From Aliivibrio finisterrensis (GTDB lineage: Bacteria > Pseudomonadota > Gammaproteobacteria > Enterobacterales > Vibrionaceae), in NCBI RefSeq assembly GCF_008933155.1, contig NZ_WBVP01000002.1, positions 62,001 to 126,000 on the forward strand: a stretch of DNA of 64,000 nucleotides, in the 5' to 3' direction. Positions 1 through 8,742 of the stretch are shown here, in pieces; position 1 is the first letter of the stretch; every line of letters begins with the position of its first letter. The notes under the pieces are model-generated. The model was not told the DNA's origin. It saw only the letters and a list, made by a program, of their open reading frames with translations, and did no database searches. The position numbers and the translations under genes were made by a program.

Positions 1-2
1 GT

Positions 3-434
3 AAAAATTATTTAAATACTTTAAAAGAAGACGTTGGAATACAAGAATCTATTTTATTACTTTCACAAACCATCATTGAGTTTGATAGAGTTGAAAATAT
101 TAATTTATCCATTGACATGGTAAATAATAAATTAAACCATTATCAAAATATATTAATTCAATTTCCATATTCTTCAGAAATAATTATTGGGATATTAGAA
201 TGTTATGTTGCTTTAAGTATAGATAACCCTAAAAAAACAAGCTCTATAGTATCTTTAGTCCAAGGGGTCCCTTTATCTAAAACGTTGATGGAGAGAAGAG
301 ATAAAGTATTAAAATCATTACATGTTCATGATTTTTTCATTAAAGAACAAAGTGCTATGTTAGGTAATTCAACAATGCCAAAAAAAATTATTCCACAAGA
401 AGATGTATCATTTAAAATACCTCTCATAAAATAA
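3..434 (+). CDS. Hypothetical protein, 5' end cut by window
   Basis: The reading frame is open from base 3 with no in-frame stop, so the gene begins upstream of the window; the ATG at 117 is probably internal. At least 143 C-terminal residues are visible, rich in Ile, Asn, Lys and Leu and predicted helical, with no signal peptide, membrane segment or motif that I recognise. The frame ends at 432-434. Codon use is more AT-rich than the metabolic genes further on, in keeping with the accessory character of this end. Function unknown. It could be the tail of a helical-repeat or regulatory protein; only the upstream sequence would tell. Confidence 0.6.
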   Translation, partial: KNYLNTLKEDVGIQESILLLSQTIIEFDRVENINLSIDMVNNKLNHYQNILIQFPYSSEIIIGILECYVALSIDNPKKTSSIVSLVQGVPLSKTLMERRDKVLKSLHVHDFFIKEQSAMLGNSTMPKKIIPQEDVSFKIPLIK

Positions 435-679
435 TGGGAAATTATACATCTTATATTATTACCTTTTAAATTCTACTTATTAGACTACACTTAAGGTTAT
501 TTAATAAAAAGTTGGTCATCAATAGCTTAGGCTTGGCAGTAAATAATTATTATTTATGGCCTCTATGTTAATAATTCATTAAGTTTATTTGATGTATTTA
601 TTCGAGATTGAGCTTTTATAGTACATTATACCGCTAAATTATAAAGAGATTATCAGATCTAAGACAACTCGGTAATAGA

Positions 680-1195
680 ATGAGCTGTTACTATACCAAT
701 AACAATAAGCAGCTGTTTGTAAATGGATACCCGAACATGCAAAAAGTGTTAACATCTACCATCGACATTCCTAAGAAAATGCAAAATATGCTCGATAGTT
801 TATCAAATATCATAAATATTCCTTCTGCATTAATTATGAATATTTCTAGTAATGAGCTTAAGATTGTATCATGCAGTTCATCTAAAGAAATGTCTTACCT
901 TAAAGGTGTGCAAGAACAACTCCATCAAGGATTATATTTTGAGTTTCCTCTATATTGGCCTGACAACACACATTCCGGTAGCTATGTATTCTAGATAAAC
1001 AATGAAATTTATTTTCTGCTGCTTATCAAAAGATGAAAACAACTTATCAATATTCAATCGCAGTTCAGATTAACATTTTGTACCAGCATGCTAATTTACT
1101 TCATCGAAATCAAACTTTGCAAGCTGATGCGGCAAGAGCAACTCAGCAGCCACATGAAATAAAAATCAAATTACCCAAGGAAATTCAATGCTAAA
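680..1195 (+). pseudogene. Broken GAF-domain segment of a GAF-(GGDEF)-EAL protein
   Basis: An open frame from 680 to 994 encodes 104 residues that look like the start of a GAF sensor domain, with a WPDNTH motif near the end. It stops at TAG 992-994. The expected continuation (YQKM, ILYQHANLLHRNQTLQ) is readable in another frame from about 1006 to 1195. Adding one base near 983 restores G-S-I-C-I-L-D, the usual GAF continuation, after which a TGA at 1003-1005 still interrupts the frame. So at least one frameshift and one nonsense codon separate this sensor from the EAL gene that follows at 1188. Which residues are ancestral is inferred from family memory, not an alignment. Confidence 0.6.
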
Positions 1196-2480
1196 AGTCG
1201 CAGAGGGAAAAGTAGAAGTCTATAAAAAATATGATGTTAATAGTGGACTTCTAAGCTCTACTGCCATTATCCAGAATATAGATAAGCTGATTCAAAACGA
1301 AACTACAGTTGCTGTTCTTCATGCCCGCTTTCCTAATTTTCGAAAAGTTCAGCAAGAGTATGCCTATCAAGCTTTTGACTCTTTATTGGTTAAATTTCGC
1401 TCAAAATTAACGAAGATTTCCGACATTTTAATGGCTGACCGTTTAGGTCTTTCCGATATCCTAACTATTGCTCAAACTAATAAAGAAAAACTGCCACAGC
1501 TTTGCCGTCAAATATCTAAAATAAGCCAAGCTAGCTATACTATAAATGAACAATCTCTCTATTTACAAAGTTATATTGGTGCAGTACATTCTAAAAAAAG
1601 CTTTTCTCGTTTAGCTTTACTTCAGTCTGCTTATAACACCATGGTAAAATGCCATAACTTAGGCAAAAAATTTGCAATTGCAAATGTATCACTACCTACT
1701 CAATCGGTCGTGTCTGATCATAATATCGAACGCTATTTATTAGGAGCCGTTCATAATCAAGATTTTTTCTTACATTATCAACCTAAAATATGTCCAGTAA
1801 CTAAAGGATGGATTGGCTGTGAAGCGTTACTACGTTGCAATCACCCACAGCTAAGAGCAATTTCTAGCGATGTATTAATACAACTGGCAGAACGAAATAG
1901 TCTTATTTATGAATTAGGGTACTTTGCACTTCGTAACTCAATTCAACAAGCTTCAGAATGGATTATACACTCACCAAACTTTGTTATGGCCGTAAATATT
2001 TCACCAATCCAACTAAAAGATCCTCATTTTGTTTCACATATTAAGCAATTACTTAATCTACACCAATTACCTGCTCGAAATCTAGAATTAGAAGTTACAG
2101 AAAGTTGCTTAATTTCAGATGAACTACTGGCGATTGATACATTACTTCAATTAAAAAATATGGGTATATCTATTGCTTTAGATGATTTTGGTACCGGCTA
2201 CGCTTCATTCCAATACCTAAAAAAGTATCCATTCTGTGCATTGAAAATAGATAAAAGCTTTATCGATGATATTGAAATAAACACAGATGACCAAAATATA
2301 GTATCCGCGATGATCAGCATCGCAAAAAAATTAAGACTAAAAGTGACTGTTGAAGGCATTGAGAATCAAAATCAAGAGGCATTTGTTATCAAACAAGGTA
2401 CAGATCTAGTTCAAGGCTATCTCTATTCAAAACCTATTTCAGCACCCGATTTTGAAAAGAAGCTATTTAATCAATCTTAA
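1188..2480 (+). CDS. EAL-domain c-di-GMP phosphodiesterase (detached from its GAF sensor)
   Basis: A 430-residue protein. Residues 1-170 resemble a degenerate GGDEF-like region without a GGDEF motif. Residues about 185-425 form an EAL domain with the hallmarks of an active phosphodiesterase: QP at 198-199, EALLR at 212-216, N270 in NISP, E302 in the LEVTES motif, DDFGTG at 332-337, K353 in KID, E389 in VEG and a final QGYLYSKP. It would hydrolyse cyclic di-GMP to pGpG and lower the signal. An AAGGAA lies six bases before the ATG at 1188, so the piece may be translated alone, but it is probably the 3' part of the gene broken upstream. Whether it is expressed cannot be judged. Confidence 0.75.
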   Translation: MLKVAEGKVEVYKKYDVNSGLLSSTAIIQNIDKLIQNETTVAVLHARFPNFRKVQQEYAYQAFDSLLVKFRSKLTKISDILMADRLGLSDILTIAQTNKEKLPQLCRQISKISQASYTINEQSLYLQSYIGAVHSKKSFSRLALLQSAYNTMVKCHNLGKKFAIANVSLPTQSVVSDHNIERYLLGAVHNQDFFLHYQPKICPVTKGWIGCEALLRCNHPQLRAISSDVLIQLAERNSLIYELGYFALRNSIQQASEWIIHSPNFVMAVNISPIQLKDPHFVSHIKQLLNLHQLPARNLELEVTESCLISDELLAIDTLLQLKNMGISIALDDFGTGYASFQYLKKYPFCALKIDKSFIDDIEINTDDQNIVSAMISIAKKLRLKVTVEGIENQNQEAFVIKQGTDLVQGYLYSKPISAPDFEKKLFNQS

Positions 2481-2595
2481 GTTGGCGTATCTTATATCAA
2501 TGTATGTAATTTACCCTCTGAAAGATTGTTACAGCAACAACCGCTAGATCTGATATCCTTGTTAACAATACTCATAATAAAATGAACCTAATAGC

Positions 2596-3144
2596 ATGAA
2601 TATTCAAAAAATCGAACAAGACGTTCAACAATGGTTAGAAGATGTAGTTATAGGTCTTAATCTTTGCCCTTTTGCTGCAAAACCTAACCGTAATAAACAA
2701 ATCAAAATTTTTGTATCTGAGGCAAAAACAGAAGAGGTCTTGCTTGAAGATATTCTACAAGAACTGATGAACTTAGATTCTAAAACTGCTGAAGAGTTAG
2801 AAACAACTTTAGTTGCCATTCCAAACATGCTGCAAGATTTTATGGATTATAACTTCTTCTTAGATTGGGTTGATGCACTTATCAAACAACAAGACTGGGA
2901 AGGCACATTCCAAATTGCGACTTTCCATCCTGATTACTGCTTTGGTGGTTCTGAGCCTGAAGATGATGAGAATTTAACAAATCGCTCTCCATATCCAGTT
3001 CTTCACCTTATTCGTGAAGAGAGCATGGAAAAGGTGCTAAAACACTACCCTAACCCTGAAGCTATTCCTGATACAAATATTGCCCGAGTAGAAGCGTTAA
3101 CGCCTGAAGAGCGTCGAAAACTATTCCCGTACCTATTTGTATAA
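2596..3144 (+). CDS. DUF1415 family protein
   Basis: A 182-residue soluble protein matching the DUF1415 family by its opening (W-L-x-x-V-V-I-G-L-N-L-C-P-F-A, residues 13-27) and by the central FHPDYCFGG motif followed by an acidic stretch and NRSPYP. Length is normal for the family. No signal peptide or membrane helix is present, so it is cytoplasmic. No biochemical role is established. A glutaredoxin gene follows 41 bases downstream in the same direction, then a terminator, so the two are probably co-transcribed and the family may be redox-linked; that link is inference. Confidence 0.85.
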   Translation: MNIQKIEQDVQQWLEDVVIGLNLCPFAAKPNRNKQIKIFVSEAKTEEVLLEDILQELMNLDSKTAEELETTLVAIPNMLQDFMDYNFFLDWVDALIKQQDWEGTFQIATFHPDYCFGGSEPEDDENLTNRSPYPVLHLIREESMEKVLKHYPNPEAIPDTNIARVEALTPEERRKLFPYLFV

Positions 3145-3185
3145 GCTACGCTATCTGTATCACTAGATTTAACTGAGAGATAATA

Positions 3186-3413
3186 ATGAAACGTGTTGTT
3201 TTATATGTCGCTGACAAATGCCCACATTGCAAAGATGCACAGCGTTACCTTGATTCTAAAAAAATTGCATATAGATTGACCAATGCAAAAATGCAACGAG
3301 GACGCAAGGAATTACAAGCCATGGGTGCTCGTTCTATCCCTGTTCTTAAGATTGGTGATCAAGTGATGGTTGGTTGGAACCAGAAGAATTTCGATAAGAT
3401 GTATAACAGTTAA
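3186..3413 (+). CDS. Glutaredoxin family protein
   Basis: A 75-residue thioredoxin-fold protein with a CPHC dithiol active site at residues 13-16, a cis-proline in the RSIPVL segment (about 52-57) and a V-G-W-N-Q-K tail near the C-terminus. These are the standard features of small monothiol/dithiol glutaredoxins that reduce protein disulfides with glutathione in the cytoplasm. A GAGATAAT ribosome binding site precedes the ATG. It follows the DUF1415 gene and ends 30 bases before a strong terminator. The exact partner protein is unknown. Confidence 0.88.
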   Translation: MKRVVLYVADKCPHCKDAQRYLDSKKIAYRLTNAKMQRGRKELQAMGARSIPVLKIGDQVMVGWNQKNFDKMYNS

Positions 3414-3442
3414 TCGCTCTATCTCGCAGAATGGTAAATAAT

Positions 3443-3473
3443 AAAAATGGAGCTGGTTAGCTCCATTTTTTAT
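3443..3473 (+). terminator. Rho-independent terminator after the glutaredoxin gene
   Basis: Stem AATGGAGCT (3446-3454) pairs with AGCTCCATT (3459-3467) around a GGTT loop, with an A run before and a T run after. It can serve both the plus-strand operon and the converging cytochrome b562 gene. Confidence 0.85.
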
Positions 3474-3492
3474 TCTTGAGATCTAGGCTTTA

Positions 3493-3930
3493 TTATCCAA
3501 AGATCTTACTCCAAATGCTTGGATTACGCTTTTTGTGGTATTCAACTCGTAGCTCGTCAACTTGCTCAAGTGCCGCTTGTGCTTTCTCTAAATCACCCGC
3601 ATCCAGTTCTGTTTTAACTAACGCAACAGAAGCCGATAACTTATTAAACCCTTCTTGGTACATCGCTTGCTTTTCTGGGGTATATTCGCCTTGCTTTAAC
3701 TGTTTGATCAACGCTTCTAATTTAGAAACAGCTTTAGCCATCTCCTCAATAGAGGTCGCTCGCTCACCTAACTTATACTCTAATCTCATCTCTTTCATGA
3801 CGGATTTCATATCTACAGGTGCGATAGCGACCATTGATTGGTCACCAATCATATGCGTAAGCTCAGTTGTTGTATTTGCAGCAACGCCCGCAGAAAAAGT
3901 CAGAGCTAGTGTTAAAAATAAAGTTTTCAT
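3493..3930 (-). CDS. Soluble periplasmic cytochrome b562
   Basis: A 145-residue precursor with a signal peptide cleaved after about residue 18 (SAGVAA). The mature part is a helical bundle. Its last helix (YQEGFNKL ... AALEQVDELRVEYHKK) aligns by eye with the heme-ligating helix of E. coli CybC, with the axial His in YHKK, and methionines early in the mature chain are available as the other ligand. The family carries a non-covalent heme b in the periplasm; its physiological partner is unclear even in E. coli. Transcription converges on the glutaredoxin operon. Sequence identity to CybC is modest, so the symbol is withheld. Confidence 0.72.
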   Translation of the reverse strand: MKTLFLTLALTFSAGVAANTTTELTHMIGDQSMVAIAPVDMKSVMKEMRLEYKLGERATSIEEMAKAVSKLEALIKQLKQGEYTPEKQAMYQEGFNKLSASVALVKTELDAGDLEKAQAALEQVDELRVEYHKKRNPSIWSKIFG

Positions 3931-4027
3931 AATAATCCTTTAAATAAGCAAGAGAAGCAGTGTAATGTATTGCCTCTCATACTCACAGGACTAATATGTT
4001 TCAATAGCATAATGGACCATATTTTTA

Positions 4028-4399
4028 TCAATCAACAGTGATGCTATCTACATAGATAATGTAATTCTGTTCTTTATTTATCTCGCCTTTAAGCGTCACT
4101 TTATCGTTTGGTTTTACTTGTGAGCTTGGCATCTTATCGCCATCAATTTTGACATTTAATGTTCCGGTATCATCTTTAAATACAAAGACTTCTTTGCCTA
4201 AAGGCTCTACTAAATACCCTGTAAGTAAGATTGGCGTATCATCAAGAACAGCACCGGCATTCAATACTGACTCTACTGTATTTATCCCATCAACAGGTTT
4301 TGAAAATTGATCCTGATAATTCGCTGTTTGATCGTTAGCCAATGCAAGAGTTGATGAACAAGCTAATATTAGTGTAAATAAAAAATGTCTCTTTTTCAT
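4028..4399 (-). CDS. YgiW/YdeI family periplasmic OB-fold stress protein
   Basis: A 123-residue precursor with a signal peptide ending around ALA (residue 21). The remainder is a bacterial OB-fold (BOF) domain: TVESVLNAGAVLDDTPILLTG, then V-F-K-D-D-T-G-T-L-N-V-K-I-D, then V-T-L-K-G-E-I-N. Such proteins are small periplasmic stress-tolerance factors (peroxide, metals, antimicrobial peptides) with no known catalysis. It lies 97 bases upstream of the cytochrome b562 gene on the same strand, and the two may share a transcript although no promoter was resolved. Confidence 0.85.
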   Translation of the reverse strand: MKKRHFLFTLILACSSTLALANDQTANYQDQFSKPVDGINTVESVLNAGAVLDDTPILLTGYLVEPLGKEVFVFKDDTGTLNVKIDGDKMPSSQVKPNDKVTLKGEINKEQNYIIYVDSITVD

Positions 4400-4752
4400 A
4401 ATGAAATACCTTTAATGTAATTAGACCAATGGAAATTTAAACTACATTAATATTTGTAACTTTATTTTATTACTAACTTCAAAAAAGTTATAAATATACA
4501 GTAGATTTAATAAACATCCATTTAGAGATTACGCCTAGTTTTTAGTTATATCAACCCCTAGATTATTTTTAATTTATCACAAAAAACAATACTGCAACCA
4601 ATAAATACGCAACCATTAACGTCTTAATTAACATGATGGATATTACGTATATATTAATTTAAAGATTCACTTAAAAAATCAAACATAATAAAAGAATAGA
4701 TTCAGGCTTTAATATAAATTAAAACCTGAATATGATAACTTGAAATAAATAC
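4400..4752. other. 353-base AT-rich gap
   Basis: The gap separates the ygiW-like gene from the end of ybbP. It is very AT-rich, contains no credible frame, and shows no terminator-like hairpin for the ybbP end. The promoter of the ygiW-like gene should lie at its left end. I see nothing else in it. Confidence 0.5.
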
Positions 4753-7212
4753 TCACTTTAACGGTTTTAGTAACTGTTTTATCACACTGGCCAAACTCAT
4801 AAATACAATCATCATGGCGAGTAATGGCAATATAATCCACATACCTATGTGCAATGTAGGCTCAAGTTTAAAGCCCCATTTCACTAAGCTAAATACGATT
4901 GCCTCTGCGCCCATTACCGCAACAAAGCCTGCGGCTAATGCCATGACCCCATATTCACTCCATAATGTCTGGCTAATACGCTGACGGCTTGCACCAAGGG
5001 TTCTATAAAGGGTAATTTCACGTTGACGCTGATACAAACTCAAACGCAGTAAAGTGAATATTAACAACACGCCACTAACCACACCTAAACCAGCTAAAAC
5101 ACTCAATGACCACGTGATTTGAGCAAGCATCGCTTGGATTTTTCCACCCATGGTTCTAAAATCCAACAAACTCACGGTTGGATAATCACGGGCTAATTGA
5201 TTCAATAGCGTATTTTCGTTGTCATCGACTTTAAAGCTCACTAACCAAGTGGCAGGTAGATCAGCAATCACATCAGGCGTAAAGATAAAATAGAAGTTCG
5301 GTTTCATGCTCTGCCAATCCACAACACGAATAGAGTTCACCTCAGCAGAAAAGAGTTGGCTGTTTACCGAAAAACTCAACGTATCGCCAATTTGAATATC
5401 TAAATCATTAGCAACGTCTTGCTCGACAGAAACACCATTAGAATTACTCCACTGCCCAGCAACCACTTCATTATGAACAGGAAGCTCATCACGCCAAGTA
5501 AAGTTTATTTCACGACGTAATGCATCTGAGCCTTGGCCTTCGCCTTTCATTTTCTCTTTGGTGCTTTCACCGTTAATTTCAGTTAAACGCCCACGAATAA
5601 TTGGATAACCCTCCGACCTATCTAGCTTTTCATTATCTAATGCTTGTAAGTATTCTTGTTGCTCATAAGGCGCAATGTTCATCGCAAATACATTCGGTGC
5701 ATCAGGCGGAAGCGTTTGTTGCCAATCGCCCAACAGATCAGTTCTCACTAACCAAATCACGGCAACTAGCATCAATGAACCCGACAATGCGGCTAATTGC
5801 ATCATGCTGTTTTTGGGAGAACGTTTAATGCGACTAAGCGCTAAGGTCATCGCTGCACCCCATTTAAAGCGTCCAATCAGGTGTAGTAGACCATAGCTAA
5901 TACCCGCAAGTAAAACAAACAGTACGACTAAACCAACTGATACCATCCAGACTAGGCTGTTATTTCCGTACATAAATAAGAAAGCGACTACTGGCACCGC
6001 AATTAACCATAAGCCTTTTTTAGAAGATGCGGTTATTTGAGATTGAAGTACCACTATCGCAGGAGTGTCTAATAAGCGCAGTAGTGGGATGCCTAAAGCA
6101 GGTAAACCGATAAGCAGCGCAACGACAGAACCAAACGCAAATGGCTGCCAACCGTAACTTGGTAGATCTTCTGGTAAAATTCCCGTAAGAGGGATGCGTA
6201 ATAGCAACTCTAAACCAAGGCCAATTAATGATCCCGCAACTATACCTGTGAAGAACATCAAACCCACTTGGCTTAATAACCAACGTTTCAGCCACTGCTT
6301 GCTTGCGCCCATGCTTTTTAACATTGCTACCGTATTGGCACGACTGGTCGCATAATGCTGACACGTTAATACCAAGGTGACAGATGCCATTAATATCACC
6401 ATCAAGATAGTCAATGACAAATACTGTTTGGCTTTTTGCATTAGATCAGCGGTTCGACCTTGAGTCTCTTCGCTTATCCAACGCTCTCCTGCTTGCAACT
6501 CATAGTCACTTTGCAATAACGATATCGCACTATCATTACCTTTAAATAAAGTGCGATATTGAACACGGCTGCCCAGTTGAATAGCGCCTGTTTTATCTAA
6601 ATCTGCCTGATGGATAAACACACTCGGCATTGTTCGAAATGGATTAAATGCCAATTCAGGCTCTGATTCAATCACGCCACTTATTGGCATTTCAGCATCA
6701 CCAATGGCAATCACATCACCAATATTGAGTTCAAGTAATGATAAAAGGCGATCAGCGATCCACACTTCTCCCGGTTTAACTTGGCTATGGATTTGGTTAT
6801 CAGCCCCATTTAATAAGAGTTCACCGCGAAGTGGGTAATTACTTTCTACCGATTTCACACTCACCAATTGCATTCCTAAATCACTGAATGCCATAGTTTG
6901 AAAACGCACTTGAGAGGATAACGTCACATCCAGCTCTTGCGATTGTTGTAAGATTAATTCAGGCGTTGGATTAGCTGAACTGAATACAAGATCCGCAGCC
7001 ATCATTGAACGACCTTGATCTGTCATGACTTTTTCTATTCGAATCGCCAACGCAGACAAGGCCACTACACAAGCAACGATCAAGGTTAATGATGCTATTA
7101 CAGGCCACAATTGGCCTTGCCAGATCTCACGCCAACTCCAACGTAATATCATTTTGTTGCCAGAAGAACGATGGTTTCCTGAAGAGCTTGGTGCTAATGA
7201 TTGCTCATTCAT
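4753..7212 (-). CDS. ybbP: YbbP-type ABC exporter permease (FtsX/MacB family)
   Basis: An 819-residue integral membrane protein: one N-terminal helix (about 35-57), a large extracytoplasmic domain, three helices with an FtsX signature (about 263-385), further helices, a second periplasmic domain (about 500-690) and a C-terminal FtsX domain with the YRTLGASRQRI segment. This is the fused double-FtsX layout of the YbbA-YbbP exporter. The ATPase gene ends two bases before this start, giving a tight two-gene operon. The divergent neighbour is tesA, exactly as in E. coli. Substrate is not established; links to lipid or membrane maintenance come from family context. Confidence 0.9.
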   Translation of the reverse strand: MNEQSLAPSSSGNHRSSGNKMILRWSWREIWQGQLWPVIASLTLIVACVVALSALAIRIEKVMTDQGRSMMAADLVFSSANPTPELILQQSQELDVTLSSQVRFQTMAFSDLGMQLVSVKSVESNYPLRGELLLNGADNQIHSQVKPGEVWIADRLLSLLELNIGDVIAIGDAEMPISGVIESEPELAFNPFRTMPSVFIHQADLDKTGAIQLGSRVQYRTLFKGNDSAISLLQSDYELQAGERWISEETQGRTADLMQKAKQYLSLTILMVILMASVTLVLTCQHYATSRANTVAMLKSMGASKQWLKRWLLSQVGLMFFTGIVAGSLIGLGLELLLRIPLTGILPEDLPSYGWQPFAFGSVVALLIGLPALGIPLLRLLDTPAIVVLQSQITASSKKGLWLIAVPVVAFLFMYGNNSLVWMVSVGLVVLFVLLAGISYGLLHLIGRFKWGAAMTLALSRIKRSPKNSMMQLAALSGSLMLVAVIWLVRTDLLGDWQQTLPPDAPNVFAMNIAPYEQQEYLQALDNEKLDRSEGYPIIRGRLTEINGESTKEKMKGEGQGSDALRREINFTWRDELPVHNEVVAGQWSNSNGVSVEQDVANDLDIQIGDTLSFSVNSQLFSAEVNSIRVVDWQSMKPNFYFIFTPDVIADLPATWLVSFKVDDNENTLLNQLARDYPTVSLLDFRTMGGKIQAMLAQITWSLSVLAGLGVVSGVLLIFTLLRLSLYQRQREITLYRTLGASRQRISQTLWSEYGVMALAAGFVAVMGAEAIVFSLVKWGFKLEPTLHIGMWIILPLLAMMIVFMSLASVIKQLLKPLK

Positions 7213-7213
7213 T

Positions 7214-7891
7214 TCACTTCACCTCTTCGTGGATCTGCCCTGCATTGATGGTAAGTGTGCGCTCACATCGTGCTGCCAATTTGGGATCATGAGTAATAAG
7301 AACCAGTGTAGTGCCGTGTTTTTGGTTCATCTCAAATAAGAGTTCAATAATGTGTTCCGCAGTGGATTGATCTAAGTTACCTGTCGGTTCATCTGCAAAA
7401 AGAATACGAGGCTGAGTCATGAATGCTCTCGCTAAGGCCACACGTTGCTGCTCTCCACCTGAAAGTTGAGAAGGAAGATGTGTTTCTCGCCCAGTAAGAC
7501 CAACTGAATCTAACAACTGTTTTGCTTTTGCAATATCTTCACCTTCACCACGTAAAATCGCAGGTAAGGTAACATTTTCAAGAGCAGTTAAAGAAGGGAT
7601 AAGTAAGAAGCTTTGAAACACAAAACCAATCGATTCACTGCGTATTTGAGCACGATCTTCGTCATCAAGCTGGGATAGGCTTTGCCCTAATAATTCAATA
7701 TAACCAGACGTGGGAATATCTAGCCCTGCAAGCAAGGTCATTAAGGTTGATTTACCGGCACCAGAAGTCCCCACAATCGCTACGCTTTGTCCTGATTGAA
7801 CCTCAAAGGAGATGTCTTTTAAAATGATGAGTTCTGCATCATTTGAGATCACTGATTTTCCTACTGAACTCACTTTTATCGCTGTGGTCAT
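7214..7891 (-). CDS. ybbA: YbbA-type ABC transporter ATP-binding protein
   Basis: A 225-residue ABC ATPase of the LolD/MacB class. Walker A GTSGAGKST is at 41-49, the signature LSGGEQQR at 143-150, Walker B ILFADE at 163-168 and the switch His at 201 (ITHD). It energises the YbbP permease encoded immediately downstream. A GGAAAGGACA sequence lies just before the ATG. The promoter region of about 170 bases is shared with the divergent tesA gene. Confidence 0.92.
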   Translation of the reverse strand: MTTAIKVSSVGKSVISNDAELIILKDISFEVQSGQSVAIVGTSGAGKSTLMTLLAGLDIPTSGYIELLGQSLSQLDDEDRAQIRSESIGFVFQSFLLIPSLTALENVTLPAILRGEGEDIAKAKQLLDSVGLTGRETHLPSQLSGGEQQRVALARAFMTQPRILFADEPTGNLDQSTAEHIIELLFEMNQKHGTTLVLITHDPKLAARCERTLTINAGQIHEEVK

Positions 7892-8065
7892 TGTCCTTTC
7901 CTTTTGAAGTTGCTCTTACTATCTAGGTTCTTATGCTATTGAGCGTATTGTATACCCAATAGACTCGCGATCATCAATTTCTTTTACACTTCTTTAACTA
8001 ATCCTTATACTTCAAAATCGTGAACTCTGCTATTCTACTGTGACTCGATTAATTAAAGGTTGAAT

Positions 8066-8683
8066 ATGCGTAAAATCCTCACTCTTTTCATTGTTCTACT
8101 GAGCAGTCAATTATTTATTGTTAAGCAAGCTTATAGCGAAACCTTACTTATCCTTGGTGATAGCTTGAGTGCTGGCTTTAACATGCCAATTGAGCAAAGT
8201 TGGCCTTCACTGCTACCTCTACAGCTAGAGAAACTAGGCAAAATAACCAAGGTTGTTAATGGTAGTATTTCAGGTGATACAACAGGAAATGGATTAGATC
8301 GATTACCCACCCTCCTGAAACAGCACCAGCCTGACTATGTCCTTATCGAATTGGGTGCTAATGATGGCTTGAGAGGTTTTCCACCACAAAGAATCAGCGC
8401 GAATTTAGAGAGTATTTTTACTCAAATTAACGCTGCCAATGCAAAACCGTTACTCATGCAAATTCAAGTGCCACCTAACTATGGAAAACGCTATAGCCAA
8501 GCATTTGGATCACTCTACCCCACATTAAGTGAGAAACATAACATTCCTCTACTGCCCTTTTTCTTAGAAGAAGTGATCATAAAACCAGAGTGGATAATGA
8601 AGGATGGGCTGCACCCAAAACCTGAAGCACAACCATGGATTGCTGAGTTTATGGCTAGAGAATTAGAGACTTACTTACAGTAA
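8066..8683 (+). CDS. tesA: TesA: multifunctional acyl-CoA thioesterase I / lysophospholipase L1 / arylesterase
   Basis: A 205-residue SGNH hydrolase with a signal peptide ending near AYSE (residue 25). The nucleophile is in the GDSLS motif (Ser about 33), the oxyanion residues are in GANDG, and the catalytic Asp-x-x-His is in DGLHP near the C-terminus. It hydrolyses acyl-CoA thioesters, lysophospholipids and aryl esters in the periplasm. The ATG at 8066 is chosen because AAAGG (8055-8059) sits six bases upstream; the TTG at 8060 would abut that site. It is divergent from ybbAP, the conserved enterobacterial and Vibrio layout. Confidence 0.93.
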   Translation: MRKILTLFIVLLSSQLFIVKQAYSETLLILGDSLSAGFNMPIEQSWPSLLPLQLEKLGKITKVVNGSISGDTTGNGLDRLPTLLKQHQPDYVLIELGANDGLRGFPPQRISANLESIFTQINAANAKPLLMQIQVPPNYGKRYSQAFGSLYPTLSEKHNIPLLPFFLEEVIIKPEWIMKDGLHPKPEAQPWIAEFMARELETYLQ

Positions 8684-8742
8684 TCTGAAAATCTGGAAAT
8701 CGTTCAATAAATGCTAAATATAAAAACTGACTTTGATAGCAT

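Noticed and set aside
3476-3943. 155-codon plus-strand ORF opposite cytochrome b562
   Set aside because: Shadow of a gene with a signal peptide and family motifs.
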